In this document: positions 1-9,476 of the stretch, piece after piece
Position numbering within the stretch: position 1 is the first letter of the stretch
How the letters are laid out: the number at the start of each line of letters is the position of its first letter
Assembly: GCF_000444875.1 (NCBI RefSeq)
Contig: NC_021985.1
Location: 3,543,535-3,607,534, forward strand
DNA from: Streptomyces collinus Tu 365
GTDB lineage: Bacteria > Actinomycetota > Actinomycetes > Streptomycetales > Streptomycetaceae
Length of the DNA: 64,000 nt
Direction of reading: 5' to 3'
The notes under the pieces: model-generated
What the model was told of the DNA's origin: nothing
What the model saw: the letters and a program-made list of their open reading frames with translations, nothing else
Database searches by the model: none
Program-made: the position numbers and the translations under genes

Positions 1-144
1 GTACATGGCCCGTTTTCGAACGGCATCGCCCATGCGCCTCGATTGCCACTCTTAGGTGGACCCTGGTGCGGTTTTCCGTCATCTGTTCCATCCGGCCGCG
101 TCCGCCTCCCCCACGCTGACCGATTCCGTCCGGCGCGCCGGTTT

Positions 145-1833
145 TCACCGGTGCGGCGGCGGCCCCTTGAGGGGGCGGCCGGGTACCCCGGGCCGCCGCT
201 GCCAGGGCCGGGGGCCCGTGGGTGGCCGGTAGGCGACGCCGAGGGCGTCAAGTCGCCCGTAGTGGACGGCCATCCGGCGTTCGAAGTCCGCGAAGTCCCG
301 TTCCGGCGGCGCGGGAAGCCGGCTCCAGGCGACCTCGGCGAGGGCCGCGAGCCTGGGGAACGCCTGGTAGTCCACGCGGCCCGCGTCCTCCATCACCTCG
401 GTCCACACGTTGGCCTGAGTGCCCAGCACATGGCGGGCCTCCCCGGCGGTGAGCCCCGCCGGCACCGGTTCGAACCGGTAGACGTCCTCCAGGGTGCGCA
501 CGAAGCCGATCGGCACGGGTTCGTCGGGGCCGGGGGCCTGCCGGTGGTCCAGATAGACGTACTGCTCCGGGCACATGACGACGTCGTGGCCGGCGCGCGC
601 GGCCGCGACACCGCCGCCGTAGCCGCGCCAGGAGGACACCGCGGCGCCCGGCGCGAGTCCGCCCTCCAGGATCTCGTCCCAGCCGATGAGCCGGCGCCCG
701 CGCGCGGCGAGCCAGCGGTCGAAGTGACCGATGAACCAGGACTGCAACTCGTCCTCGTCGGCGAGCCCGAGGTCCGCGATGCGGGACTTCGCGGCCGGCG
801 ACCGCGTCCACTGGTCCTTGCGGCACTCGTCGCCGCCGATGTGCACGAACGGTGAGAACTCGGCGGCGTCCGCGGGGAAGAGTTCCAGGATCTCCTCGAA
901 CACCCCTTCGTAGAAGCGCAGTGTGGTGTCGGTGGGGGCGAGGACGTTCGGGGAGATCCCCCAGTCGTCCCAGACGGAGAGGGCGGTGGTGTCGACGACG
1001 TCGGTGTTGCCGAGTTCGGGGTACGCGGCGACGGCGGCCTGCGAGTGGCCCGGTACGTCGATCTCGGGGACGACGGAGATGTGCCGCTCGGCGGCGTAGG
1101 CGACGATCTCCCGGATGTCGTCCTGGGTGTAGTGGCCGCCGTGCGGCTTCTCCTCCCACAGCGGCGACGCCCGGTGCCCGAATCTGGTCCGCGCGCGCCA
1201 GGAGGCGATTTCGGTCAGCCTGGGGTGACGCCGGATCTCGACGCGCCAGCCCTGGTCGTCCGTCAGGTGGAAGTGGAAGACGTTGAGTTTGTGCGCGGCC
1301 ATCAGGTCCAGGTAGCGCAGCACGCCCTCCTTGGGCATGAAGTGCCGGGCCACGTCGAGCATGAGACCGCGCCAGCGGAAGCGCGGGGCGTCCTCGACGG
1401 TGCCGCCGGGCAGGCTCCACTCCCGTCCGGGCCGCACGGGAGCGCGCCGGAAGGCGTCGGGGCCGAGCAGTTGCCGGAAGGTCTGCGCGCCCCAGAAGAC
1501 CCCCGCCGCGTCGCCGCCCAGGATGCGGTACGGCCCCTCGGGCCCCGCGTCGCCGACCAGGCGGTAGCCCTCGGGCGGCAGGTCCGGGTCGATGCCGAGC
1601 ACGACACGGCCGGGGCCGTCGCCGCTCTCGGGGAAGGGCAGGCCGGTCGCCGCGCCGACGGTGGCCCGCAGCCAGCGCGCGACTCCCTCGGTGCCGGGGC
1701 CCGCCTCCAGGACGGTTCCGCCGTCGAGGCGTGTGCGTCCGGCCGCGCCCGGCGTCCAGCGCGCGGGCGCCGGGATCACCCCCGGCCCGTCGGCCTTCCC
1801 CGCGCTGCCGGCCCTGTCGGTCCCGTCGGTCAT
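145..1833 (-). CDS. Family GH20 beta-N-acetylhexosaminidase
   Basis: A 562-residue GH20 enzyme that should release terminal N-acetylglucosamine or N-acetylgalactosamine from chitin or wall fragments. An N-terminal GH20b-like domain (about residues 20-150) precedes the catalytic barrel (about 150-520). The substrate-assisted catalytic pair is Asp335-Glu336 in HIGGDEC, and FHFHLTDDQGWR (residues 187-198) is typical of the family. I chose the ATG at 1833 because a GGGGAGGGGA ribosome site lies just before it; reading can extend 23 codons upstream but without such a site. There is no clear signal peptide or membrane segment, so the mature location is uncertain (cytoplasmic, or exported by a non-classical route). 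It is transcribed leftward alone, with a strong hairpin separating it from the DUF3039 gene upstream. Substrate preference cannot be read from the sequence. Confidence 0.9.
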   Translation of the reverse strand: MTDGTDRAGSAGKADGPGVIPAPARWTPGAAGRTRLDGGTVLEAGPGTEGVARWLRATVGAATGLPFPESGDGPGRVVLGIDPDLPPEGYRLVGDAGPEGPYRILGGDAAGVFWGAQTFRQLLGPDAFRRAPVRPGREWSLPGGTVEDAPRFRWRGLMLDVARHFMPKEGVLRYLDLMAAHKLNVFHFHLTDDQGWRVEIRRHPRLTEIASWRARTRFGHRASPLWEEKPHGGHYTQDDIREIVAYAAERHISVVPEIDVPGHSQAAVAAYPELGNTDVVDTTALSVWDDWGISPNVLAPTDTTLRFYEGVFEEILELFPADAAEFSPFVHIGGDECRKDQWTRSPAAKSRIADLGLADEDELQSWFIGHFDRWLAARGRRLIGWDEILEGGLAPGAAVSSWRGYGGGVAAARAGHDVVMCPEQYVYLDHRQAPGPDEPVPIGFVRTLEDVYRFEPVPAGLTAGEARHVLGTQANVWTEVMEDAGRVDYQAFPRLAALAEVAWSRLPAPPERDFADFERRMAVHYGRLDALGVAYRPPTGPRPWQRRPGVPGRPLKGPPPHR

Positions 1834-1975
1834 GCCGGTCCCCTCCCCTGCCGTTCGACCCAAACGTTGCACGATGCGCAACGACTGTTTCGCACTGCAC
1901 AACGGTCACGAGCCTAGGGACAACGCGATCCGGCCGACAAGAGGTCTGGACCACATGACGGCCGGAATGCGCAAA

Positions 1976-2010
1976 GACCCCCGGGACGCGTCCCACGCGT
2001 CCCGGGGGTC
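1976..2010 (-). terminator. Intrinsic terminator after the DUF3039 gene
   Basis: A perfect 16-bp inverted repeat (arms 1976-1991 and 1995-2010) with a 3-nt loop, between the stop of the DUF3039 gene and the promoter region of the hexosaminidase. There is no long T run, as is usual in Streptomyces. Confidence 0.75.
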
Positions 2011-2046
2011 CTGCCGGCCTCGGCCGGGCGGGGTGCGGGGTGACCG

Positions 2047-2325
2047 CTACTTGTCGTCGCCGCCCTCGTCGCCACCGCTGCCCATGGAGTCGTAGATCTC
2101 CTTGCACATGGGGCAGACGGGGTACTTCTTCGGGTCGCGGCCGGGCACCCAGACCTTGCCGCAGAGCGCCACGACGGGGGTGCCGTCGAGGGCGCTCGCC
2201 ATGATCTTGTCCTTCTGGACGTAGTGGGCGAAGCGCTCGTGGTCGCCGTCGCCGTGGGACACCTGCGGTGTCGGCTCTACGAGGGTCCCCGTACCAGTCC
2301 CGCGCTCGGGCTCAAGAGTGCTCAT
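2047..2325 (-). CDS. DUF3039 family protein
   Basis: A 92-residue protein of the actinobacterial DUF3039 family. The N-terminal third is acidic and low in complexity. The core has VVALCGKVWVP followed by a CPMC pair (residues 71-74), and together with Cys55 this could form a small metal site. The start is the ATG of MSTLEPER; the frame stays open upstream but that part overlaps the next gene and lacks family similarity. It lies 29 bp downstream of the YqgE/AlgH gene on the same strand, so co-transcription is likely, and a strong terminator follows. The family has no established function that I know of. Confidence 0.85.
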   Translation of the reverse strand: MSTLEPERGTGTGTLVEPTPQVSHGDGDHERFAHYVQKDKIMASALDGTPVVALCGKVWVPGRDPKKYPVCPMCKEIYDSMGSGGDEGGDDK

Positions 2326-2354
2326 ACCAGCAAGGGTACTGAAGCCCGCGGGCA

Positions 2355-2936
2355 TCAGTTGAGCGATGGGTCGTCCGGGTACGTGGCCACCATCGCCAAC
2401 TCGTTGCGCTGGCGCCGGAGCACCTCGCGCCAGAGTCTCTCCGGGGCCGGTGAGGACACGTCGCCGGGCTCGGACTCGACGACGTACCAGGCGCCCTCCG
2501 CCAGCTCGTCCTCCAGCTGGCCGGGGCCCCAGCCGGCGTAACCGGCGAAGATCCGCAGGGAACCGAGGGCCGAGGCGAGCAGCTCGGGCGGGGCCTCCAG
2601 GTCGACCAGGCCGATGGCGCCGTGCACCCGCCGCCAGCCGAGCGGGGTGCGGTCGCCGTCGGCGCCGCCGGGGATGACCGCGACGCCGAGCGCCGAGTCC
2701 AGCGAGACGGGTCCGCCCTGGAAGACCACACCGGGCTCGCCGGTCAGCTCGGCCCAGCCCTCCAGGATGTCGCTCACGTCCACCGGGGTGGGGCGGTTGA
2801 GCACGACACCGAGGGAGCCCTCCTCGTCGTGGTCGAGAAGGAGCACCACCGCGCGGTCGAAGTTCGGGTCCGCCAGGGCGGGCGTGGCCACGAGCAGCCG
2901 CCCTGTGAGCGAGGACACCTCGGTCATGCCAGACAT
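2355..2936 (-). CDS. YqgE/AlgH family protein (DUF179)
   Basis: A 193-residue YqgE/AlgH protein, close to the family length of about 190. Family signatures are GRLLVATPALADPNFDRAVV near residue 10, then NRPTPVDV, VFQGGPV and FAGYAGWGPGQLEDEL. The biochemical role is unknown; the AlgH name comes from an old Pseudomonas alginate link that does not establish a function here. The ATG at 2936 has AGGGGA upstream at acceptable spacing; an internal ATG three codons later is the alternative. It is divergent from murA across a 269-bp region and is followed after 29 bp by the DUF3039 gene, so the two probably form a small operon. Confidence 0.9.
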   Translation of the reverse strand: MSGMTEVSSLTGRLLVATPALADPNFDRAVVLLLDHDEEGSLGVVLNRPTPVDVSDILEGWAELTGEPGVVFQGGPVSLDSALGVAVIPGGADGDRTPLGWRRVHGAIGLVDLEAPPELLASALGSLRIFAGYAGWGPGQLEDELAEGAWYVVESEPGDVSSPAPERLWREVLRRQRNELAMVATYPDDPSLN

Positions 2937-3205
2937 GATCCCGCATCTTCCCCTGGTGTGGGGAGCCAATCGGGTTGAGGGAGTGAACGCAGCTCAGGGC
3001 GCGCGGGTGTGTCCCGGGCGCACACCGGCACGCCCGGTGACCGCGTGTGGCGGGTGCTGAACCGTTCGTGTTGTGACACAGCCATGACGCGACTGGGGGG
3101 TCCTCGGGCTTATGGGCGGGGGGTGGTCGGCGATTACCCTGTCTCTCCCGGCCCCCGCGCAAGTGATCGGCCGACCCCTGCCCGACTCATCGGAACGCGA
3201 GATAC

Positions 3206-4546
3206 ATGACCGTCAACGACGATGTCCTGCTTGTCCACGGCGGCACCCCGCTGGAGGGCGAGATCCGTGTCCGCGGTGCGAAGAACCTCGTACCGAAGGC
3301 CATGGTCGCCGCCCTGCTGGGCAGTGCGCCGAGCCGACTGCGCAATGTTCCCGACATCCGTGACGTGCGCGTCGTACGCGGCCTGCTCCAGCTGCACGGG
3401 GTGACGGTCCGGCCGGGTGAGGAGCCCGGCGAGCTGGTGATGGACCCGACGCACGTGGAGAGCGCGAACGTCGCTGACATCGATGCCCACGCCGGTTCGA
3501 GCCGTATCCCGATCCTGCTCTGCGGCCCGCTGCTGCACCGTCTGGGCCACGCGTTCATCCCGGGCCTCGGCGGCTGCGACATCGGCGGCCGGCCCATCGA
3601 CTTCCACTTCGACGTGCTGCGGCAGTTCGGCGCGACCATCGAGAAGCGCGCGGACGGCCAGTACCTGGAGGCGCCGCAGCGGCTGCGCGGCACCAAGATC
3701 ATGCTGCCGTACCCGTCCGTCGGCGCCACCGAGCAGGTGCTGCTGACGGCCGTACTCGCCGAGGGCGTCACGGAGTTGTCCAACGCCGCCGTCGAGCCCG
3801 AGATCGAGGACCTGATCTGCGTCCTGCAGAAAATGGGCGCGATCATCGCGATGGACACCGACCGCACGATCCGCATCACCGGTGTGGACAAGCTCGACGG
3901 ATACACCCACCGCGCCCTGCCGGACCGCCTGGAGGCCGCCTCGTGGGCGTCCGCCGCCCTGGCGACCAGCGGCAACATCTACGTCCGCGGCGCCCAGCAG
4001 CGCTCGATGATGACGTTCCTGAACACCTACCGGAAGGTGGGCGGCGCCTTCGACATCGACGACGAGGGCATCCGCTTCTGGCACCCCGGCGGCCAGCTGA
4101 AGTCGATCGCGCTGGAGACGGACGTGCACCCCGGCTTCCAGACCGACTGGCAGCAGCCGCTGGTGGTCGCGCTGACGCAGGCCACGGGCCTGTCCATCAT
4201 CCACGAGACGGTGTACGAGTCCCGGCTCGGCTTCACCTCCGCGCTGAACCAGATGGGCGCGCACATCCAGCTCTACCGCGAGTGCCTCGGCGGCTCCGAC
4301 TGCCGCTTCGGCCAGCGCAACTTCCTGCACTCCGCGGTCGTCTCCGGCCCGACGAAGCTGCAGGGCGCCGACCTGATCATCCCCGACCTGCGCGGGGGCT
4401 TCTCGTACCTCATCGCGGCCCTGGCGGCCGAGGGCACCTCCCGGGTGCACGGCATCGAGCTGATCAACCGCGGCTACGAGAACTTCATGGAGAAGCTCGT
4501 GGAGCTGGGGGCGAAGGTGGAGCTCCCCGGCAAGGCGCTGGGCTAG
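3206..4546 (+). CDS. murA: UDP-N-acetylglucosamine 1-carboxyvinyltransferase MurA
   Basis: A 446-residue EPSP-synthase fold enzyme that transfers enolpyruvyl from PEP to UDP-GlcNAc, the first committed cytoplasmic step of peptidoglycan synthesis. Catalytic residues can be placed against E. coli MurA: Lys26-Asn27 (RGAKN), Arg100, the fosfomycin-target Cys124 in LGGCDIGGRP, Arg129, Asp314 in FQTDWQQPL, Arg in ESRLGF, DLR and NRGYE. It is about 27 residues longer than the E. coli enzyme, with an extra stretch near YRECLGGSDCRFGQ, and the usual ATDLRAS motif is replaced by IPDLRGG. It is monocistronic and converges on hup across a bidirectional hairpin. Streptomyces commonly carry two MurA paralogues; which role this one has is not visible here. 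Confidence 0.95.
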   Translation: MTVNDDVLLVHGGTPLEGEIRVRGAKNLVPKAMVAALLGSAPSRLRNVPDIRDVRVVRGLLQLHGVTVRPGEEPGELVMDPTHVESANVADIDAHAGSSRIPILLCGPLLHRLGHAFIPGLGGCDIGGRPIDFHFDVLRQFGATIEKRADGQYLEAPQRLRGTKIMLPYPSVGATEQVLLTAVLAEGVTELSNAAVEPEIEDLICVLQKMGAIIAMDTDRTIRITGVDKLDGYTHRALPDRLEAASWASAALATSGNIYVRGAQQRSMMTFLNTYRKVGGAFDIDDEGIRFWHPGGQLKSIALETDVHPGFQTDWQQPLVVALTQATGLSIIHETVYESRLGFTSALNQMGAHIQLYRECLGGSDCRFGQRNFLHSAVVSGPTKLQGADLIIPDLRGGFSYLIAALAAEGTSRVHGIELINRGYENFMEKLVELGAKVELPGKALG

Positions 4547-4567
4547 CAAAGCGGCGGGAGAACGACG

Positions 4568-4606
4568 AAAGGGCGGCCCCCCTCGGTGGGAGGGGGGCCG
4601 CCCTTT
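4568..4606. terminator. Bidirectional terminator between murA and hup
   Basis: A perfect 16-bp stem (4568-4583 with 4591-4606), 7-nt loop, with A-rich and T-rich flanks, placed between the convergent ends of murA and the HU gene. Confidence 0.85.
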
Positions 4607-4658
4607 TCGGCGTCTTCAGCCGGGGCGCCCTGATGGACCGGCGCCCCGAGCGGAGCGC

Positions 4659-4940
4659 TTACTTACCCTTGGCCGATTCCTTGAGCTTCGAGCCCGCGGA
4701 GACCTTCACGCTGAAGCCGGCCGGGATGTTGATGGGCTCACCGGTCTGCGGGTTGCGCGCGGTACGAGCGGCACGGTGGGTGCGCTCGAAGGTCAGGAAG
4801 CCGGGGATGGTGACCTTCTCGTCGCCCTTGGAGACGATGTCGCCGACGACCTCGGCGAACGCGGCCAGAACGGCGTCGGCGTCCTTCCGGGTCACCTCGG
4901 CGCGGTCGGCCAGCGCGGCCACCAGCTCACTGCGGTTCAT
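4659..4940 (-). CDS. hup: HU-family nucleoid protein
   Basis: A 93-residue histone-like DNA-binding protein. The start MNRSELVAALADRAE and the core GDEKVTIPGFLTF, then RNPQTGEPI in the DNA-bending arm, are standard HU signatures. It ends shortly after the HU fold, so it is the short HupA type and not the HupS/HU2 type with a long Lys/Ala tail. The ATG at 4940 is preceded by GGGAG with a 7-nt spacer. It stands alone, convergent with murA, with a 270-bp upstream region before the malic enzyme gene ends. High expression in vegetative growth is expected from the family. Confidence 0.95.
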   Translation of the reverse strand: MNRSELVAALADRAEVTRKDADAVLAAFAEVVGDIVSKGDEKVTIPGFLTFERTHRAARTARNPQTGEPINIPAGFSVKVSAGSKLKESAKGK

Positions 4941-5210
4941 GTTGTTACTCCCGTGTTCTTCTTGCCGTTGAGGCGTGAGGTGAGATCGATGCCGATGCGC
5001 TCGCGCCCAAAGACGCATCCTGCCCCTACCTGCGGCGGTAATGCCAATCCGGCACCCGTAGGAGTCGTGAGAACACCCTAGGGAGTCACACGAAAAGCGC
5101 CTGCTCGGCCGTCACCCTAGAGGGCGTCCGCCGGTGGGGGGTTCCACGACGCGCCGGTGCGGGGGCCGCCGTGTCGATCCTCACAGCCCCTGCACCCTAC
5201 GGTACGACGC

Positions 5211-6626
5211 CTACGACGCCGCGCCGACGGCCTTCGCCGCCTCCCGGACCGCACCGGCCACCGCGCCCGCGACCTTGTCGTTGAAGACGCTGGGGACGAT
5301 GTAGTTCGGGTTCAGCTCGTCCTCGGTCACCACGTCGGCGAGGGCCTTCGCGGCGGCGAGCATCATCTCGGGGTTGACCGTGCGGGACTGGGCGTCCAGC
5401 AGGCCGCGGAAGACGCCCGGGAAGACCAGCACGTTGTTGATCTGGTTCGGGAAGTCGGAGCGGCCGGTGGCCACCACGGCGGCCGTCTGGCGGGCGATCG
5501 CCGGGTCGACCTCGGGGTCCGGGTTCGCGAGCGCGAACACGATGGCGCCCTCGGCCATGGCGGCCACGTCGTCGCCGTCGAGGACGTTCGGGGCGGAGAC
5601 GCCGATGAACACGTCGGCGCCGCGCACGGCCTCCTTCAGGGTGCCGGTGAGGCCCTCGGGGTTGGTGTTGTCGGCGATCCAGCGCAGCGGGGAGTCGGAC
5701 GGGGCGTTCACGAGGTCCTCGCGGCCCGCGTGCACCACGCCGTGGATGTCGGCCACGACGGCGTTCTTCACGCCCGCCGCGATCAGCAGCTTGAGGATGG
5801 CCGTACCGGCCGCGCCGGCGCCCGACATGACCACGCGGATGTTCTCGATCGCCTTGCCGGTCACGCGCAGCGCGTTGGTCAGGGCGGCGAGCACGACGAT
5901 CGCGGTGCCGTGCTGGTCGTCGTGGAAGACGGGGATGTCGAGGGCCTCGCGCAGCCGCGCCTCGATCTCGAAGCAGCGGGGGGCGGAGATGTCCTCCAGG
6001 TTGATGCCGGCGAAGCCGGGGGCGATCGCCTTGACGATCTCGACGATCGCGTCGCTGTCCTGGGTGTCCAGGCAGATCGGCCAGGCGTCGATGCCGGCGA
6101 AGCGCTTGAAGAGGGCCGCCTTGCCCTCCATGACCGGCAGCGCGGCCTTGGGGCCGATGTTGCCGAGGCCGAGCACGGCGGAGCCGTCCGTCACGACCGC
6201 AACCGAGTTGCGCTTGATGGTCAGGCGGCGGGCGTCCTCGGGGTTCTGCGCGATGGCCATGCAGACGCGCGCCACACCCGGCGTGTAGACCATGGACAGG
6301 TCGTCACGGTTGCGGATGGGGTGCTTGGACTGCATCTCGATCTTGCCGCCGAGGTGCATGAGGAACGTACGGTCGGAGACCTTGCCCAGGGTGACGCCCT
6401 CGATGCCGCGCAGCTTCTCGACGATCTCGTCGGCGTGCGCGGTCGAGGAGGCCGCGATGGTGACGTCGATGCGGAGCTTCTCGTGGCCGGACGCGGTGAC
6501 GTCGAGGCCGGTGACCGAGCCTCCGGAGGACTCCACGGCGGTGGTGAGCTGCGAGACGGCGGTTCCGCTCGCGGGCACCTCCAGCCGGATGGTCATCGAG
6601 TAGGAGACGCTGGGCGCCGTTGCCAT
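5211..6626 (-). CDS. NAD(P)-dependent malic enzyme with N-terminal ACT domain
   Basis: A 471-residue bacterial malic enzyme that oxidatively decarboxylates malate to pyruvate. An ACT-like domain occupies about residues 1-80. The malic domain follows (LGLGNIGPKAALPVMEGKAALFKRFAGID), with FHDDQHGTA, then the nucleotide-binding domain with VMSGAGAAGTAI. The C-terminal MaeB phosphotransacetylase domain is absent, as in the short form. The ATG at 6626 is preceded by GAGGAAG. It appears monocistronic, flanked by the HelD gene terminator upstream and the hup promoter region downstream. Cofactor choice between NAD and NADP is not certain from motifs alone; the ACT domain suggests allosteric control by a small ligand. 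Confidence 0.92.
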   Translation of the reverse strand: MATAPSVSYSMTIRLEVPASGTAVSQLTTAVESSGGSVTGLDVTASGHEKLRIDVTIAASSTAHADEIVEKLRGIEGVTLGKVSDRTFLMHLGGKIEMQSKHPIRNRDDLSMVYTPGVARVCMAIAQNPEDARRLTIKRNSVAVVTDGSAVLGLGNIGPKAALPVMEGKAALFKRFAGIDAWPICLDTQDSDAIVEIVKAIAPGFAGINLEDISAPRCFEIEARLREALDIPVFHDDQHGTAIVVLAALTNALRVTGKAIENIRVVMSGAGAAGTAILKLLIAAGVKNAVVADIHGVVHAGREDLVNAPSDSPLRWIADNTNPEGLTGTLKEAVRGADVFIGVSAPNVLDGDDVAAMAEGAIVFALANPDPEVDPAIARQTAAVVATGRSDFPNQINNVLVFPGVFRGLLDAQSRTVNPEMMLAAAKALADVVTEDELNPNYIVPSVFNDKVAGAVAGAVREAAKAVGAAS

Positions 6627-6819
6627 GGCCGACTTCCTCTGCTTTCACCGTGTCGCGAGTTGTGCCGTCCGATCGTCGCACCTACCCCTCAGTACGTGGT
6701 AGTCGCCCTGGGTTGCGGACGTTTTGTTCACACGTCATGAGCGGGAGGTGCATGGTTTCGGAAAACCTCTTCCACCATACGAGAAACGATCAGGCGGGGA
6801 AAGGGGTCCGTGACACAAA

Positions 6820-6857
6820 GAGAGAGGCCCACGTCACACAGGACGTGGGCCTCTCTC
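6820..6857 (-). terminator. Terminator after the HelD-like helicase gene
   Basis: A perfect 16-bp stem (6820-6835 with 6842-6857) and 6-nt loop, inside the 387-bp interval between the malic enzyme start and the helicase stop. The rest of that interval carries the malic enzyme upstream region and a shorter CCGCGG hairpin near 6975-7000, but no gene that I can support. Confidence 0.8.
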
Positions 6858-7013
6858 ACGTTCATGACACCGACCCGCCATGCTCGCCTCGCGGCAAGTG
6901 GTCCCTCGCAGGGACGAAGGTTGGGCCCGGGGGCTTGGATCGGGCCGGTGCCACACCAAGGCTAACAAACGGATCCCGCGGAGCCATTCCCCCGCGGGGA
7001 GTTCCTGAGGTTT

Positions 7014-9407
7014 CTAGTCCCGCAGCAGGTCAGGCACCCCGGCCGCGTCCGGCGCGTCCCGCTCCCCCGAGACCACCGTGAGCTGCTGGGTGGCCCGGGT
7101 CAGCGCCACGTAGAGCACGCGCAGGCCGGCCGGCGACTCGTCGGCGATCTCCGCGGGCGAGACGACCACCGTCGCGTCGTACTCCAGGCCCTTGGCCTCC
7201 AGGCTGCCGAGCGCCACCACCCGGTCGCCGAGCCCGGCCAGCCAGCGCCGGGCCTCCTCGCGGCGGTTCATCGCGACGACGACGCCGACCGTGCCGTCCA
7301 CCAGGCCGAGAAGCCGCTCGGCCTCCGCGCGCACGGTCCGCTCGAGGGAGTCCCGGACGACGGTGAAGCGCGGCTCGACGCCCGTGGACCGGACGGCGGA
7401 GGGCGACTGCGAGCCGGGCATGGCCAGGGCGAGGACCTTGGCGGCCAGCTCCGCGATCTCCGCCGGGTTGCGGTAGTTCACGGTGAGCTGGAAGCGGCGT
7501 CGGGGACGGGTGCCCAGTGCCTCGTCGCGGGCCTCGGCCGCCTCGTCCGGGTCGGACCAGGAGGACTGGGCAGGGTCGCCGACGACCGTCCAGGTGGCGT
7601 GCCGGCCGCGGCGGCCGACCATGCGCCACTGCATCGGCGTGACGTCCTGCGCCTCGTCCACGATCACGTGCGCGTACTCGGTGCGCTCCTGCGCCAGCCG
7701 CTCGGCACGCTCCCGCTGGGACTCCTCGCGCACCGGCATCAGTTCCTCGAGGCCGGTGAGCTGGTCCAGCGGGTCCAGCTCGCGCTTCTTGCGCGGCCGG
7801 GCCGGGACGCCGAGGAGCGCCTGGAGCTCGTCCAGCATGGCCACGTCGTGCACGGAGTACCCGTCGCGCCTCAGCGCCCGGGCGACCTTGCGGACCTCGC
7901 CGGGGTTGAGGATCCGGCGCGCCCAGCGGCCGAGCCGCCGCTCGTCGGCCATGGCGGCGAGGACGCCCTTCGGGGTCAGCTCGGGCCACCAGGCGTCGAG
8001 GAAGGCGACGAAGGAGTCCTCGCCCATGACGTCCTCGTCGAAGGAGGAGCGCAGCTCGGCGGCCAGCTCGGGGTCGGTGTGCCGGGAGCCCGCGCCGGAC
8101 TTCGCCCACAGGGCGTCCAGCAGCAGCCTGCGGGCACGGGGGCGGAGCAGGTTGACCGGCGCGGTGCCGCCCAGGGCGGTGCGGCGGACGCGTTCCAGCT
8201 CCGCGCCCTCCAGCTCGAGGCGGCGTCCGAAGGCCACCACCCGGAGCCGGCCGGGCGGGCCCGCCGGGCTCTGCGGCCCGGCGGTGTCGCCGTCGCTGAA
8301 GCCGTCGGCGTCGTCCAGGGCGAGCTGTCCGGCGGGAGCGCCGCCCCCGCGCCCCAGCTCCAGGGCGCCCCGGGCCGCTTTGCGCAGCACCTTCAGCATC
8401 CGGTAGGAGCCCTTGGCGCGGGCCACGGCCGGGGAGTCGTAGAGGGTGGCCTCCACTCCGTCGACGAGCGAGCCGATCGCGCGGATGGCGACCTGGCCCT
8501 CCTCGCCGAGCGAGGGCAGCACGCCCTCGGTGTAGGCCACCAGCAGCGGGGTCGGCGAGACGATCAGGATGCCGCCCGCGTACCGTCTGCGGTCCTGGTA
8601 GAGCAGATAGGCGGCGCGGTGCAGGGCGACCGCGGTCTTGCCGGTGCCCGGGCCGCCCTCGACCTGGGTGACGGAGGCGGCGGGGGCGCGGATCACCAGG
8701 TCCTGCTCGGCCTGGATCGAGGAGACGATGTCCCGCATGGTGTGGCTGCGGGCCTGGCCGAGTGCCGCCATCAGCGCGCCGTCGCCGATGACCGGCAGCT
8801 CGCGGCCGTCGAGGAACGCCGTCAGCTCCGGGCGCATCAGGTCGTCCTCGACGCCGAGGACCCGGCGGCCCTTGGAGCGGATGACCCGGCGCCGCACGAC
8901 CCGGCCGGGGTCCTTCGGCGTGGACCGGTAGAAGGGGGCGGCGGCCGGCGCGCGCCAGTCGATGACGAGCGGGGCGTAGTCCTCGTCGAGCACGCCGATC
9001 CGCCCGATGTGCAGGGTCTCGGCGATGTCGGCCGTCCGGTCGGGCCGGACCACGCCCTCGGCGGGCTCCACCGCCGTGTAGGCGCCGTCCGGGCCCTTCT
9101 TGCCGTCCTTGCCGAGCAGCAGGTCGATGCGGCCGAAGAGGAAGTCCTCGAACTCGTTGTTCAGCCGGTTGAGGTGGACGCCGGCCCGGAAGACCTGCGC
9201 GTCCCGTTCGGCGAGCGCGCCGGGGGTGCCGACCTGACCGCGCTTGGCCGCGTCGTTCATCAGGAACTCGGCCTCGTGGATCTTCTCCTCGAGCCGCTGG
9301 TACACCCGGTCCAGGTGTTCCTGTTCGACGCTGATCTCTCGGTCGCGCACGGAGTCCTGTGCGCCGTGTACCGAGCCGACCGCGGACTGCTGAACCTGAG
9401 CGGCCAC
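7014..9407 (-). CDS. HelD-type (UvrD/SF1) helicase-like ATPase, probable RNA polymerase recycling factor
   Basis: A 797-residue SF1 ATPase of the HelD type. A coiled-coil-like N-terminus (VEQEHLDRVYQRLEEKIHEAE, starting near residue 27) precedes PLVIDWRAPAAAPFYRS (about 146-162), a HelD hallmark. Walker A is GGPGTGKT (251-258), Walker B is VIDEAQD, and C-terminal UvrD motifs include LTVNYRNPAEI and GLEYDATVVV with VALTRA. In Bacillus and Mycobacterium, HelD proteins bind RNA polymerase and release stalled complexes; that role is inferred here from the family. The GTG at 9407 has AGAAGGGGG just upstream. It lies 69 bp downstream of the SigU/RsuA pair on the same strand, so some read-through is possible, and a strong terminator follows. 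Confidence 0.88.
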   Translation of the reverse strand: MAAQVQQSAVGSVHGAQDSVRDREISVEQEHLDRVYQRLEEKIHEAEFLMNDAAKRGQVGTPGALAERDAQVFRAGVHLNRLNNEFEDFLFGRIDLLLGKDGKKGPDGAYTAVEPAEGVVRPDRTADIAETLHIGRIGVLDEDYAPLVIDWRAPAAAPFYRSTPKDPGRVVRRRVIRSKGRRVLGVEDDLMRPELTAFLDGRELPVIGDGALMAALGQARSHTMRDIVSSIQAEQDLVIRAPAASVTQVEGGPGTGKTAVALHRAAYLLYQDRRRYAGGILIVSPTPLLVAYTEGVLPSLGEEGQVAIRAIGSLVDGVEATLYDSPAVARAKGSYRMLKVLRKAARGALELGRGGGAPAGQLALDDADGFSDGDTAGPQSPAGPPGRLRVVAFGRRLELEGAELERVRRTALGGTAPVNLLRPRARRLLLDALWAKSGAGSRHTDPELAAELRSSFDEDVMGEDSFVAFLDAWWPELTPKGVLAAMADERRLGRWARRILNPGEVRKVARALRRDGYSVHDVAMLDELQALLGVPARPRKKRELDPLDQLTGLEELMPVREESQRERAERLAQERTEYAHVIVDEAQDVTPMQWRMVGRRGRHATWTVVGDPAQSSWSDPDEAAEARDEALGTRPRRRFQLTVNYRNPAEIAELAAKVLALAMPGSQSPSAVRSTGVEPRFTVVRDSLERTVRAEAERLLGLVDGTVGVVVAMNRREEARRWLAGLGDRVVALGSLEAKGLEYDATVVVSPAEIADESPAGLRVLYVALTRATQQLTVVSGERDAPDAAGVPDLLRD

Positions 9408-9476
9408 CGGGCCCCCTTCTGACGTGCTGGGCAGCCGTCAACCGTACGCGAAGGGAACCCGGCAAAGCTACGCCGG

